Of a stretch of 64,000 bases of DNA, positions 1 to 11,070 are shown piece after piece. The notes below the pieces were generated by a model, which was not told the DNA's origin, ran no database searches, and saw only the letters and a list, made by a program, of their open reading frames with translations. The stretch is taken from assembly GCF_009725995.1 (NCBI RefSeq), contig NZ_RCNS01000002.1, positions 372,001-436,000 of the forward strand, read 5' to 3'. The stretch is from Zobellia laminariae (GTDB lineage Bacteria; Bacteroidota; Bacteroidia; Flavobacteriales; Flavobacteriaceae). Made by a program: the position numbers and the translations under genes. Each line of letters begins with the position of its first letter. Position 1 is the first letter of the stretch.

Positions 1-474
1 CTTCGAAGAAAGACGTTGAAGGTCTATCCGTATGCCAAATTAGCAGCTGAACGTCTAGAAGAATTGAATGACAGTATTACGAAAATTAAGAAAAAGAGGC
101 ATCAAAAAAGATATACAAAAGAAATTCAGCAATTTATAGAAGAAGAATTTTCCGCGGAACTCAAGAAACTTACCCGAACGGAAGGTCAAATTTTGGTAAA
201 ACTAATCTACAGACAAACGGGAGAAACTGCATTTGAGCTAGTAAAGGAGCTCCGTAGTGGCTGGCGTGCTTTTTGGTATAATACAACCGCCAGTATGTTT
301 AATATTAGCTTAAAAGAGCTTTTTCAGCCTGAGACAGTACATGAGGATTATCTTATAGAAGATATTCTACAACGTGCTTTTACAGATTTTAGGCTGGAAC
401 GTCAAGAATCGGTTTTAGATTATGATTATGCCCAGTTAAGCAACAAATGGGGAGATGTAGGTAAGAAGCAGTAA
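1..474 (+). CDS. DUF4294 family protein, 5'-truncated
   Basis: The frame is open from the first base of the window (reading LRRKTLKVYPYAKLAAERL), so the gene begins to the left and only its last 157 or so codons are here. The visible part matches my memory of the flavobacterial DUF4294 family: a Lys/Glu-rich helical stretch, then RTEGQILVKLIYRQTG, a Trp-containing segment (GWRAFWYNTTA) and a C-terminal DYLIEDILQRAF. The family has no known biochemical role. There is no signal peptide or membrane segment in the part seen. It runs towards the minus-strand gene at 479-721, whose stop lies 4 bases away, so the pair is convergent. An internal TTG at 16 could be read as a start but the homologous block continues upstream of it. 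Confidence 0.85.
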   Translation, partial: LRRKTLKVYPYAKLAAERLEELNDSITKIKKKRHQKRYTKEIQQFIEEEFSAELKKLTRTEGQILVKLIYRQTGETAFELVKELRSGWRAFWYNTTASMFNISLKELFQPETVHEDYLIEDILQRAFTDFRLERQESVLDYDYAQLSNKWGDVGKKQ

Positions 475-478
475 GTAT

Positions 479-721
479 TTATTTTTCATTTTTCTTTCCA
501 AATAAAGAATCCATTATAATTTTTAAGCTGTAGAAAGCCATGGCAATTGCGCCAATAGCAATGATAAAGCCCAATATAAGAACTGGCCAATATAAAGGGT
601 GTTCTTGATTTTTAAATGCCTGATATATAACGCCAGGTGCTAAGAACATAAGGGCAATAGTATAGCCAATATGCTTAATGCCTTTTACGAGCATATTTTT
701 ATCCGTTCTCTTTTGAGACAT
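479..721 (-). CDS. Small DUF6095-like membrane protein
   Basis: An 80-residue protein with two predicted membrane helices (about residues 16-35 and 43-68) joined by a short loop containing NQEHPLYWP, and a Lys-rich C-terminal tail (FGKKNEK). The layout resembles the small DUF6095 proteins of Flavobacteriaceae, which have no assigned function; that family match is from memory. The short cytoplasmic N-terminus is basic. It follows the DUF4249 gene at 758-1615 on the same strand after 36 bases, so it may be cotranscribed with it, but nothing in the sequence links their roles. Confidence 0.75.
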   Translation of the reverse strand: MSQKRTDKNMLVKGIKHIGYTIALMFLAPGVIYQAFKNQEHPLYWPVLILGFIIAIGAIAMAFYSLKIIMDSLFGKKNEK

Positions 722-757
722 AATTATAGTATACTTTTAAAAGATGAGTTAACTAGA

Positions 758-1615
758 TTATTCTATGGTAATAGATTTGGTAAAGGTTTGGCATACCGCA
801 AAATAACCTAATGCAAAATTCTCTTGATCTATTGAAGAAGCTAAGTTATCTAAATCTGAAAGATCTTCAATATTAGTTACGTTTAGAATATTTCCTCTAA
901 CCGTTGCGGAAGGAGTCTGAAAAGGTCCTTGATCACCGCCAGATTGAACAATAATTTGGTTCATATAATTGTAGAAGGCCCTGTCAACACCAAGAATACT
1001 TATATCTATGGTCATGTCTTCTTTTACGTCATCATCATAGAAATAGGAAAATTCAAAGGTGCTTCCTGGATAAAAAGTGTCTTCTGTCACCAAATATTCA
1101 TTGAAATCAAAATCGAATAAATAAAAATCGGTTTGATTGGGCTGGTCATCAAATGCTACAATAATTTCAGTTTCTTCTCCAGAGAAAAGAGTGGCATCTC
1201 CTTGTTCTAATTTCTTAATAGGAACTGCAGGCACATAAGTTGTTCTTGCAGCATATCTAGAGCCTTCGTGTTGTATAAAAAGAATCAGCTCGCCAGAGGT
1301 CATAAAGTCTACTGTGGTTTCACTTTGGTATACTCCGCTGCCAATAAAGGTTTCGAAAAGTGGTATGTTTTCTTGGCTTGCCAGATTGGTGATACTTATT
1401 TGTTCCAGTATCGCAGGTTCTATAGTTTCGAAAAAATTACTTGAAACACTCACTTTTACTTCGGCATAATAATTTGTGGAAGGCTGTGTGGTGTCTATGC
1501 GCATTAGAGCATCAACGGTCAGTCTAGCTTTGTCCGTTGGAACTTCAACTTCAATAACATCTTCACAAGCCGTAAAAATTGGAAGCATACAAAGTATATA
1601 TATCAACTTATTCAT
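758..1615 (-). CDS. DUF4249 family outer-membrane-associated lipoprotein
   Basis: A 285-residue protein starting with a lipoprotein signal peptide: a hydrophobic stretch then IFTAC with the candidate lipidated Cys17, followed by EDVIEVEVPT. The rest is rich in beta-type sequence and acidic residues, as expected for the DUF4249 family of Bacteroidota, which is typically encoded directly next to a TonB-dependent receptor. Here its start lies 4 bases after the receptor's stop, so the two are surely one operon. By analogy with SusD-like partners it probably sits on the cell surface and helps its receptor with an unknown ligand; that role is inference. Confidence 0.85.
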   Translation of the reverse strand: MNKLIYILCMLPIFTACEDVIEVEVPTDKARLTVDALMRIDTTQPSTNYYAEVKVSVSSNFFETIEPAILEQISITNLASQENIPLFETFIGSGVYQSETTVDFMTSGELILFIQHEGSRYAARTTYVPAVPIKKLEQGDATLFSGEETEIIVAFDDQPNQTDFYLFDFDFNEYLVTEDTFYPGSTFEFSYFYDDDVKEDMTIDISILGVDRAFYNYMNQIIVQSGGDQGPFQTPSATVRGNILNVTNIEDLSDLDNLASSIDQENFALGYFAVCQTFTKSITIE

Positions 1616-1619
1616 AGAC

Positions 1620-4019
1620 TTAGAATTTGAAGTTATAAGTTACTGCGGGAACAATACCAAAAATAGAGGTACGAACCGCTTCATTGGCACCAGTATCTTC
1701 ATTACGGCTAAAACTTATAGATGCAGCATTTCTGCGGTTGTAAACATTATAAATACTGAAAACCCATTCCGTTTGCCATTTTCTGTTCTTATTCTTTTTA
1801 GGAGTAAGTGTGGCTGAAACATCCATACGGTTATAAGAGGGTAGGCGTTCTTCATTCCTTGGGCCGTAGTAAGGGATAGTAAGTCCTTGAAAACTGAATT
1901 GCCCAATAGGGTAGTTCGTAGGTTGCCCTGTTTGAAAAACAAAATTGGTATTGAAATTCCACTTCTCGTTTAGGTCGTAACTTGCATAAACAGATACATC
2001 ATGGGTTTTGTCGTATGGCGTGTTGTACCAAGCTCCAGAATTTATACCCGTTTCTGTAAAGGAAGTACCATCAGACAAATCTACTGTTCGTCCGGGGGTT
2101 CTCTGTTCAGATTTTGATAGGGTATATGCTAGCCAACCTTGAAATCTACCTTCATTTTTACGTAGTAAAAATTCCAGTCCATAGGCTCTTGCCTCTCCAT
2201 TTAAAATAACCTGTTCAATAGCATCATTGGCTATTAAGTTGGCACCGTCTATATAATCTATCCGGTTTTGAATATCCTTATAAAAGACTTCGGTTTCCAC
2301 GGAATATTCACCATCACTGATACTTTTAAAATAACCAACAGCGTACTGGTCTAAAAGTTGGGGTTTCACGAAAGGTCCGCTTGGCGTCCATACATCCAAA
2401 GGAGTAGGGGAGCTGGTGTTTGAAATGAGGTGTAGGTATTGTGCAAGACGTGTGTAACTAGCTTTTATAGAACTATTGTCATTTAAAGTGTATGCCAATG
2501 AAATACGAGGTTCAAAATTGTTGAATGTAGCTAAACTGCCGCTTTTTTCTACACTGTAGGTATCAATAGCGATACCTTCTTGATATACATTTAGTACGGG
2601 GTCAAAAATAACGGGACTGTCATTAAAATACACATTGATTTCATCTTGCCCCAGACGAATAAAGTTGCTAAAACGCAGTCCGTAGTTAAGACTTAAATTC
2701 TTTGTAATATCATGCTCAACATCAATATAAGCGGCAAATTCGTTTGCATATTTTTGAGTAAGTTGTTCTTCAATGATACCTGAGTCTGCATTGCTAGGCT
2801 CTATTTTACCAGGATTAAAACGATAATAGATATTATTAATGCCGTAGTTGATTTGAAACTTGTCATTTACGTAATGCTTCAGGTCATATTTGATGTTGAA
2901 GTTTTCTATACCCGAATTCCAATCAAAACCAACAAAATCTAATTTTAAACCATAGTAGTAGTTGGAGTAAATTAATGATAGGTTAGAAAACAATTTGTCC
3001 GAAAATAAGTGGTTCCACCTAAAATTTCCAACGGCATTCCCGTAGGTGTTTACAAAGCTGTCACTAACACTAAATACATCACGACCAAAGTAACCCGATA
3101 GAAAAATACTATTATTGTCGTTTATGTTGTAATTAAGTTTGGTGTTCAAATCATAGAAATATGCGGTGTTGTCTACATCAAAAAGCGGTAAGAAAAGATG
3201 AGCATATGAAGCACGGCCTCCAATAAGAAAAGCGGCTTTATCTTTTTTAATAGGACCTTCAACCAGTAAACGGCTGGCTACAGCACCAATACCACCGTTA
3301 ACTTTTATTTTTTTACTATTACCTTCCTTTTGAAAAATATCTAGAACAGAAGATACTCTTCCGCCATAACGAGCAGGAATTCCCCCTTTGTAAAGTTTGA
3401 TATCTTTTATGGCATCAGGATTAAAGACGGAGAAGAACCCAAAGAGGTGTGAGGAATTAAAAATAGTGGCTTCATCTAGTAGTATTAAATTTTGATCAAC
3501 AGAACCACCCCGTACATTAAAACCAGAAGACCCTTCCCCTGCATTGGTTACACCAGGGAGCAGTAAGATGGATTTTATTACATCGGCTTCGCCTAAAATC
3601 ACAGGTATTTTTTTAATGGTACCTACGGATAAGGAGTTTACGCTCATCTGGGGCTCACGAACATTCATTTTTTCTACATCTTCCGTAACGACTACTTCTT
3701 GTAATTGTTCAGCTGATTCTTCCAAAGAAAAATTCATCTTTTGGTCTGCATTAAGTGTTATGGTTTCAATAATATCTTGAAAGCCTAAATAACTTACTTG
3801 CAGTTGGTATTCGCCTTCAGGCAGTGTAATTGAGTAAAAACCATATTCATTGGTTGTAACCCCAGTTTGTATTGCGGGAAATGCAATGGTTACACCAATA
3901 AGGGTTTCATTACTGGAGGCCTCTGAGATAGTACCGCTTAAGGTGTATCGTTCTTGAGAGAAGCTATCAATGAAGAAGAGCAGAAAGACCGCAAGAGCGA
4001 TCTTGGTGAGTTGATTCAT
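1620..4019 (-). CDS. TonB-dependent receptor with carboxypeptidase-like N-terminal domain
   Basis: A 799-residue outer-membrane receptor. From the ATG at 4019 it has a signal peptide (cleavage expected near SFSQ), a carboxypeptidase-D regulatory-like beta-sandwich domain (about residues 27-110, including the usual GVTTNEYGFYS turn), a plug domain (about 115-235, with GFNVRGG and GIPARYGGR), and a long beta barrel ending in the aromatic-terminated YNFKF typical of BAM substrates. It would import a substrate using TonB-ExbBD energy. The ligand is unknown; the DUF4249 partner downstream is the usual companion of this receptor subtype. A TTG 12 bases upstream extends the frame, but the ATG directly precedes a normal signal peptide. 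Confidence 0.92.
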   Translation of the reverse strand: MNQLTKIALAVFLLFFIDSFSQERYTLSGTISEASSNETLIGVTIAFPAIQTGVTTNEYGFYSITLPEGEYQLQVSYLGFQDIIETITLNADQKMNFSLEESAEQLQEVVVTEDVEKMNVREPQMSVNSLSVGTIKKIPVILGEADVIKSILLLPGVTNAGEGSSGFNVRGGSVDQNLILLDEATIFNSSHLFGFFSVFNPDAIKDIKLYKGGIPARYGGRVSSVLDIFQKEGNSKKIKVNGGIGAVASRLLVEGPIKKDKAAFLIGGRASYAHLFLPLFDVDNTAYFYDLNTKLNYNINDNNSIFLSGYFGRDVFSVSDSFVNTYGNAVGNFRWNHLFSDKLFSNLSLIYSNYYYGLKLDFVGFDWNSGIENFNIKYDLKHYVNDKFQINYGINNIYYRFNPGKIEPSNADSGIIEEQLTQKYANEFAAYIDVEHDITKNLSLNYGLRFSNFIRLGQDEINVYFNDSPVIFDPVLNVYQEGIAIDTYSVEKSGSLATFNNFEPRISLAYTLNDNSSIKASYTRLAQYLHLISNTSSPTPLDVWTPSGPFVKPQLLDQYAVGYFKSISDGEYSVETEVFYKDIQNRIDYIDGANLIANDAIEQVILNGEARAYGLEFLLRKNEGRFQGWLAYTLSKSEQRTPGRTVDLSDGTSFTETGINSGAWYNTPYDKTHDVSVYASYDLNEKWNFNTNFVFQTGQPTNYPIGQFSFQGLTIPYYGPRNEERLPSYNRMDVSATLTPKKNKNRKWQTEWVFSIYNVYNRRNAASISFSRNEDTGANEAVRTSIFGIVPAVTYNFKF

Positions 4020-4092
4020 CTTAAGGAGCAATTTTTCATAAAAGTAACCAGAAAAACACCTACTGGGAAAACGTTAACAGTATTTTAAAAAG

Positions 4093-4124
4093 AAAGAGGC
4101 CTCTACGTTGGTAGAGGCCTCTTT
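4093..4124 (-). terminator. Terminator after isocitrate dehydrogenase
   Basis: Perfect 14-bp inverted repeat with loop GTTG (arms 4093-4106 and 4111-4124) with A/T runs on both outer sides, located 21 bases past the icd stop and 73 bases before the receptor start. It separates icd from the receptor operon. Confidence 0.9.
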
Positions 4125-4145
4125 ACTATTCTAAAAATATAGAAA

Positions 4146-7026
<2,881 letters not shown>

Positions 7027-7052
7027 AAAAATCCCGCTATTGCGGGATTTTT
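7027..7052 (-). terminator. rplS terminator
   Basis: Perfect 11-bp stem (AAAAATCCCGC, 7027-7037, pairing with 7042-7052), loop TATT, located 20 bases after the rplS stop codon. The T run needed on the minus strand is built into the stem. Confidence 0.88.
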
Positions 7053-7072
7053 TACTACTATATGTTATTGGT

Positions 7073-7423
7073 TTAAGAACGAACCTCTTTGATACGTGCT
7101 TTCTTACCAGTAAGACCTCTAAAGTAGAAGATACGAGCTCTACGTACTTTACCTCTTTTGTTAACTTCAACCTTTTGTAGGGCTGGCATGTTAATTGGGA
7201 AAATACGCTCTACACCTACTGTACCTGACATTTTACGAATTGTAAAAGTCTCAGTAGAACCAGAACCTCTTCTTTGAATAACAACACCTCTAAAGAACTG
7301 AGTACGTGTTTTTTCACCTTCCTTAATTTCATAGTACACAGTAATAGTGTCACCAGCTGAAAATTTTGGAAATTCTTTTTTTGGAACAAACTCGTCTTGT
7401 ACGAATTTTAATAATTCTTCCAT
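7073..7423 (-). CDS. rplS: 50S ribosomal protein L19
   Basis: L19 sits at the interface of the 30S and 50S subunits. The 116-residue product has the standard L19 sequence: MEELLKFVQDEF at the N-terminus, the GDTITVYYEIKEGEKTRTQ strand pair, FRGVVIQRRGSGSTETFTIRK, the GVGVERIFPINMP-type core and the basic end RGKVRRARIFYFRGLTGKKAR. The frame can be extended 13 codons upstream to 7462, but family N-termini begin at the ATG at 7423. It follows trmD on the same strand after 141 bases, keeping the trmD-rplS adjacency seen in many bacteria, and ends in a clear terminator. Confidence 0.97.
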   Translation of the reverse strand: MEELLKFVQDEFVPKKEFPKFSAGDTITVYYEIKEGEKTRTQFFRGVVIQRRGSGSTETFTIRKMSGTVGVERIFPINMPALQKVEVNKRGKVRRARIFYFRGLTGKKARIKEVRS

Positions 7424-7564
7424 GATATTTTTTTTATTGATTATGTTATGGTCAACATTCACGATTATCGTCAGAGGTTAATTTAACAGGGTGCAAAAAT
7501 ACTCTATAAATTAGAATAGACAATAAATTTTGTTGATTTTTTGAAGTATAGAGCCTTAGCCTGC

Positions 7565-8239
7565 TTATTCCAGCAAATCAGGCCTCCGTTCTTGGGTTCT
7601 TTTAAGGGCTTGATCTTCCCGCCATTCTTCTATTTTAGGGAAGTTACCACTCAAAAGTACCTCCGGAACCTTCATTCCTTTATATTCAGAAGGTCTTGTG
7701 TAGACAGGAGGGGCAAGGAGGTCATCTTGGAAAGTATCTGTTAATGCAGAAGTTTCATTGTTAAGAACTCCAGGAATTAATCTAATAACAGCATCGCAAA
7801 GGATAGCTGCACCAAGTTCTCCGCCAGAAAGCACATAATCGCCTACAGAAATTTCACGGGTAATAAAAGCATCCCTAATCCTTTGGTCAACGCCCTTGTA
7901 ATGACCACATAAAATAATAACGTTGTTAAGTAATGAAATACCGTTGGCCATTCTTTGGTTCAAAGTCTCGCCATCTGGGGTCATATAGATAATTTCATCG
8001 TACGTTCTTTCGGCTTTTAATGCCGTAATACATTTATCTATAGGTTCTATCATAAGTACCATACCGGCTCCACCACCAAACTGGTAGTCGTCTACACGAT
8101 TATAACTCATGTCCGTATAGTCTCTTATGTTATGCATGTGCACTTCAACGAGGCCTTTTTCTATGGCTCTTTTTAAAATAGATGCAGCAAACGGACTTTC
8201 CAGCAGTTCGGGTAATACGGTAATAATGTCTATGCGCAT
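7565..8239 (-). CDS. trmD: tRNA (guanine(37)-N1)-methyltransferase
   Basis: A 224-residue SPOUT-class methyltransferase that uses S-adenosylmethionine to form m1G37 in tRNAs, preventing +1 frameshifts. Visible family motifs are [17 protein letters not shown] at the N-terminus, [15 protein letters not shown], the cofactor-binding knot containing [11 protein letters not shown] and [16 protein letters not shown], and a C-terminal helical part with [26 protein letters not shown]. Length is normal for the family. It lies upstream of rplS and 11 bases downstream of an acetyltransferase gene, probably one transcript. Confidence 0.97.
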   Translation of the reverse strand: MRIDIITVLPELLESPFAASILKRAIEKGLVEVHMHNIRDYTDMSYNRVDDYQFGGGAGMVLMIEPIDKCITALKAERTYDEIIYMTPDGETLNQRMANGISLLNNVIILCGHYKGVDQRIRDAFITREISVGDYVLSGGELGAAILCDAVIRLIPGVLNNETSALTDTFQDDLLAPPVYTRPSEYKGMKVPEVLLSGNFPKIEEWREDQALKRTQERRPDLLE

Positions 8240-8250
8240 TTTAATTTGGG

Positions 8251-8694
8251 CTAAGAATTAGTGGGCCAAAAGTAGTGAAAAGCGTGAGAATCTTTTTCCC
8301 AACCTAGTTTTTCGTAAAGCTTTTGTGCGGGATTATCAATTGCGGTTTCCAGAGCAAGACCTTTGTATCCTTTTTTCGTACAGAATTCTTGTGCGGTAGT
8401 TAATAAGGTAGCTCCAATTCCTTTTTTTCTGTGTTGCCCATCTACATAAAGGTCATTCAATATATAACTAGCTTTCATGGAAACTGAAGAAAAAGTTGGG
8501 TATAATTGAACAAAACCCGCAGGCTCTTTATTAATAAACGCTATAAATACGATAGATTCTGATTTGGACAAGCGTTCCTCTAGAAATGAAGTGGCAGCAC
8601 TTAGGTCAGAAATTTGTTTGTAGAATACTCTATACTTATCAAACAGGGGCGCCAATAATTGAACGTGAGATTGGTTTGCTTGTAAAATTCTCAT
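8251..8694 (-). CDS. GNAT family N-acetyltransferase
   Basis: A 147-residue single-domain acetyltransferase of the GNAT fold. The acetyl-CoA binding motif A is visible as [17 protein letters not shown] (about residues 86-102), followed by a helix and the motif B strand [10 protein letters not shown], then [15 protein letters not shown], a typical GNAT ending. The substrate cannot be told. It is 11 bases upstream of trmD on the same strand and begins after the terminator at 8710-8733, so its promoter must lie in or just after that hairpin. Confidence 0.85.
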   Translation of the reverse strand: MRILQANQSHVQLLAPLFDKYRVFYKQISDLSAATSFLEERLSKSESIVFIAFINKEPAGFVQLYPTFSSVSMKASYILNDLYVDGQHRKKGIGATLLTTAQEFCTKKGYKGLALETAIDNPAQKLYEKLGWEKDSHAFHYFWPTNS

Positions 8695-8709
8695 AGTGCT
8701 CTAAACTAA

Positions 8710-8733
8710 AAAAAGCTCCGAGAGGAGCTTTTT
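8710..8733 (-). terminator. Terminator after the coiled-coil membrane protein
   Basis: Perfect 10-bp stem AAAAAGCTCC (8710-8719) with GAGA loop and partner 8724-8733. It starts 3 bases beyond the stop codon of the gene at 8737-9360 and ends in a T run on the minus strand. Confidence 0.88.
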
Positions 8734-8736
8734 AAA

Positions 8737-9360
8737 TTATTTCTGTTTCTTGTACTTGTTAATCTCGTCTTGCAGTTGTCTGCTAATTTTTTGTTCCCTT
8801 TCTAAAGCCCGTCTTCTGTGGTCTTCATATTCGGTTTCAAGTTCAGACAAATTGGTCTTGGCTTCTTGTGTTAAGATATTACTGTTTCTAAATCTGTAGA
8901 TAAAGAAAAGCAACAACGCCAAAAGTGAAGCGATAACCGTCCAAAGGATAGCATTATATGTGCTTTTTGAAACCATAATACCTAAGAAAGACATACTGTC
9001 TTTTTCTTCGGTTACGGCAGCAAGGTTATTGGTGGTCTCTTCTAATTTTTCGTTTAGCGAACCAATTGTAGATTCGTGACCTCCTATAGTAGCTTTTAAT
9101 TCACCAGCTCTTTTATTATACCCTTTAAGGGTGTCAAGAACGTTCTGGCGAAGTTTTTCTAAAGAGATTGTACGAACAACTTCATATTTCTTTCCATCTG
9201 CACGGTAGTTACCGGATTTAACGAAAACAAATTCAAATTGTTTATCTATTGGCCCTCTGTCTAAAGACAATGCGTCTTGAGTTTCTTCTTCCTCTTGGGC
9301 GAATTGTAGGTTATATGCTAGTAAAGCCGTTATAAGTAACAGGATTCTTAAGCCTTTCAT
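8737..9360 (-). CDS. Exported single-span coiled-coil protein, function unknown
   Basis: A 207-residue protein from the ATG at 9360, which directly precedes a signal peptide (MKGLRILLLITALLAYNLQFAQ). After an acidic stretch comes a segment ending in a coiled coil (about residues 75-125), one membrane helix (about 138-155, AILWTVIASLLALLLFFIY) and a second charged coiled coil to the C-terminus. I believe relatives in flavobacteria are sometimes labelled tRNA (guanine-N1)-methyltransferase, probably only because they sit near trmD; there is no methyltransferase motif here. The topology suggests a periplasmic head and a cytoplasmic helical tail. The longer frame to 9420 lacks support. Confidence 0.8.
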   Translation of the reverse strand: MKGLRILLLITALLAYNLQFAQEEEETQDALSLDRGPIDKQFEFVFVKSGNYRADGKKYEVVRTISLEKLRQNVLDTLKGYNKRAGELKATIGGHESTIGSLNEKLEETTNNLAAVTEEKDSMSFLGIMVSKSTYNAILWTVIASLLALLLFFIYRFRNSNILTQEAKTNLSELETEYEDHRRRALEREQKISRQLQDEINKYKKQK

Positions 9361-9433
9361 GTTGGAGTGATTCTTTGAATTAATGTATATCAGCCGACTA
9401 AAGTAATTCAATAATATCAATTAATAAAAAAAT

Positions 9434-9493
9434 CAAGGATAAGGTTGCGATTAGATGGAAAATACCTTCAAAAAGACGGTAACCTTACCCTTG
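9434..9493 (-). terminator. Terminator after GAPDH
   Basis: Arms 9434-9446 and 9481-9493 form 13 pairs in minus-strand RNA, one of them a G-U wobble, with a 34-base loop, followed by a T run on the minus strand (TTTTTTTATTAA). On the plus strand the same position is an A-C mismatch, which suggests it acts for the minus-strand gene. Confidence 0.7.
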
Positions 9494-9507
9494 TTTCCCT
9501 TTAAAAA

Positions 9508-10956
9508 TTAATAATACGTGTAGCGTCTAACTTTTGCAATGTATTTGGCCAAACGAATTACTTGATGAGAATAGCCATACTCATTGTCATACCATATATA
9601 GAGTATAATGTTTTTACCTTTATTGCTAACAATGGTTGCGTTGCTATCATATATAGATGGCGCATTTGTTCCAACAATATCCGAAGACACCATTTCCTTG
9701 CTCAAAGAGTACTTGATTTGTTCTACCAAATCTCCTTCCAAGGCATACTTTTTGATGATTGTATTAATGCCGTTAATAGAGGTTTTGTTTTTTATCTCAA
9801 GATTTAAAATTGCAAGAGATCCGTTAGGTACGGGCACTCTAATTGCATTAGAAGTAAGTTTGTCCTTTAATTGAGGTAAAGCTTTTGCAACGGCAGCACC
9901 TGCACCGGTTTCAGTAATGACCATATTTAAGGCTGCGGCCCTACCGCGCCTATGTTTGCTATGCATGTTGTCTACCAAATTTTGGTCGTTCGTATAGGCA
10001 TGAATGGTTTCTAGGTGCCCTTTTACAATGCCCAATGAATCCTCAACAACACTTAAGATTGGTGTTATGGCATTGGTGGTACAAGAGGCGGCCGAGAATA
10101 TTTTAATAGCATCCGGGTCATACATCTTGTGGTTCACTCCATGAACTATATTAGGAATCTCTTTACCGGGAGCGGTTAGGAGTACATGAGAAGCGCCTTC
10201 AGCTTCTAGATGTCTTTCTAATTCCGTCTTGGTTCTGAAAGCACCCGTGTTATCAATAATTAGAGCGTTACTTATACCATATTGAGTGTAATCTATTTTT
10301 TCAGGGCGATCAGCGCTAATCATATGTACCGTAGTACCGTTAATAATTAAGGCTTTGTTTTCAAAATCAGTTTCTACTGTACCGGAAAATTTTCCATGAA
10401 CCGAATCTATTCGTAACAAGTTGGCTCTTTTCTTAAGAATTTCAATGTCATGAGCATCTCTAGTTACAATAGCTCTTAGACGTAATTGGTTGCCTTTACC
10501 GGTCTTGGCCATGAGCTCTCTTGCTAAAAGCCTACCTATTCTTCCAAACCCGTAAAGAACAATATCTTTTGGTTTTAAAGGGGTAGAATCATCGGCATCC
10601 TTTAACTTATCAAAAACAAAGGCTTTTATATCCGTGTTATGATTGTCTTCGGAGTGGTATTCATAGGTGATTTTACCAATATCCAATTTTGCGGGGGGAA
10701 GTTGAATGTCATTTATAGCCCGTAAAATTTCGGTTGAGTCAAAAATGGAAATTGGTTTCTGAACAAATTCACCTGCATATTCGTGCAGATTTATAATGTC
10801 ACTTACATTTTTGTCTATAACCTGGTTTTTGAAAAGTACGATTTCAATAGTCTTGTCGTACCAAAGGTCGCTTACCAGCTTAATGAATTCGGTGGTAGCT
10901 TTTCTTCTGTCGGCTTGGAAGGCCAACTCTTTTTCGTAAGAAGCGTTGGGTGTCAT
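9508..10956 (-). CDS. gap: Glyceraldehyde-3-phosphate dehydrogenase, long form
   Basis: A 482-residue GAPDH. The catalytic domain begins with the Rossmann motif YGFGRIGRLLAREL (about 135-148) and has the active-site SAASCTTNAITP with Cys292, the DNTGAF and TAPGKEIPN segments, and a C-terminal WYDNEYGYSHQVIRLA. It interconverts glyceraldehyde 3-phosphate and 1,3-bisphosphoglycerate using NAD(P). Typical GAPDHs are about 335 residues; this one carries about 130 extra N-terminal residues, helical and without a signal peptide, a form that Bacteroidota often keep next to a normal-length copy. Whether it is glycolytic or gluconeogenic cannot be told from sequence. Confidence 0.92.
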   Translation of the reverse strand: MTPNASYEKELAFQADRRKATTEFIKLVSDLWYDKTIEIVLFKNQVIDKNVSDIINLHEYAGEFVQKPISIFDSTEILRAINDIQLPPAKLDIGKITYEYHSEDNHNTDIKAFVFDKLKDADDSTPLKPKDIVLYGFGRIGRLLARELMAKTGKGNQLRLRAIVTRDAHDIEILKKRANLLRIDSVHGKFSGTVETDFENKALIINGTTVHMISADRPEKIDYTQYGISNALIIDNTGAFRTKTELERHLEAEGASHVLLTAPGKEIPNIVHGVNHKMYDPDAIKIFSAASCTTNAITPILSVVEDSLGIVKGHLETIHAYTNDQNLVDNMHSKHRRGRAAALNMVITETGAGAAVAKALPQLKDKLTSNAIRVPVPNGSLAILNLEIKNKTSINGINTIIKKYALEGDLVEQIKYSLSKEMVSSDIVGTNAPSIYDSNATIVSNKGKNIILYIWYDNEYGYSHQVIRLAKYIAKVRRYTYY

Positions 10957-11026
10957 TTATTAAGTTGAGTTATATTTTGATATAAAAGTAGCTATTTAGT
11001 GTTATTTGGAACTAATTAAAACGAAA

Positions 11027-11048
11027 AAACACCCCAATTGGGGTGTTT
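11027..11048 (-). terminator. Terminator after the HtrA protease
   Basis: Perfect 9-bp stem AAACACCCC (11027-11035), AATT loop, partner 11040-11048, 22 bases past the stop codon, continuing into a T run on the minus strand. Confidence 0.88.
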
Positions 11049-11070
11049 GTAATATTAAAGCTTCATCTTT

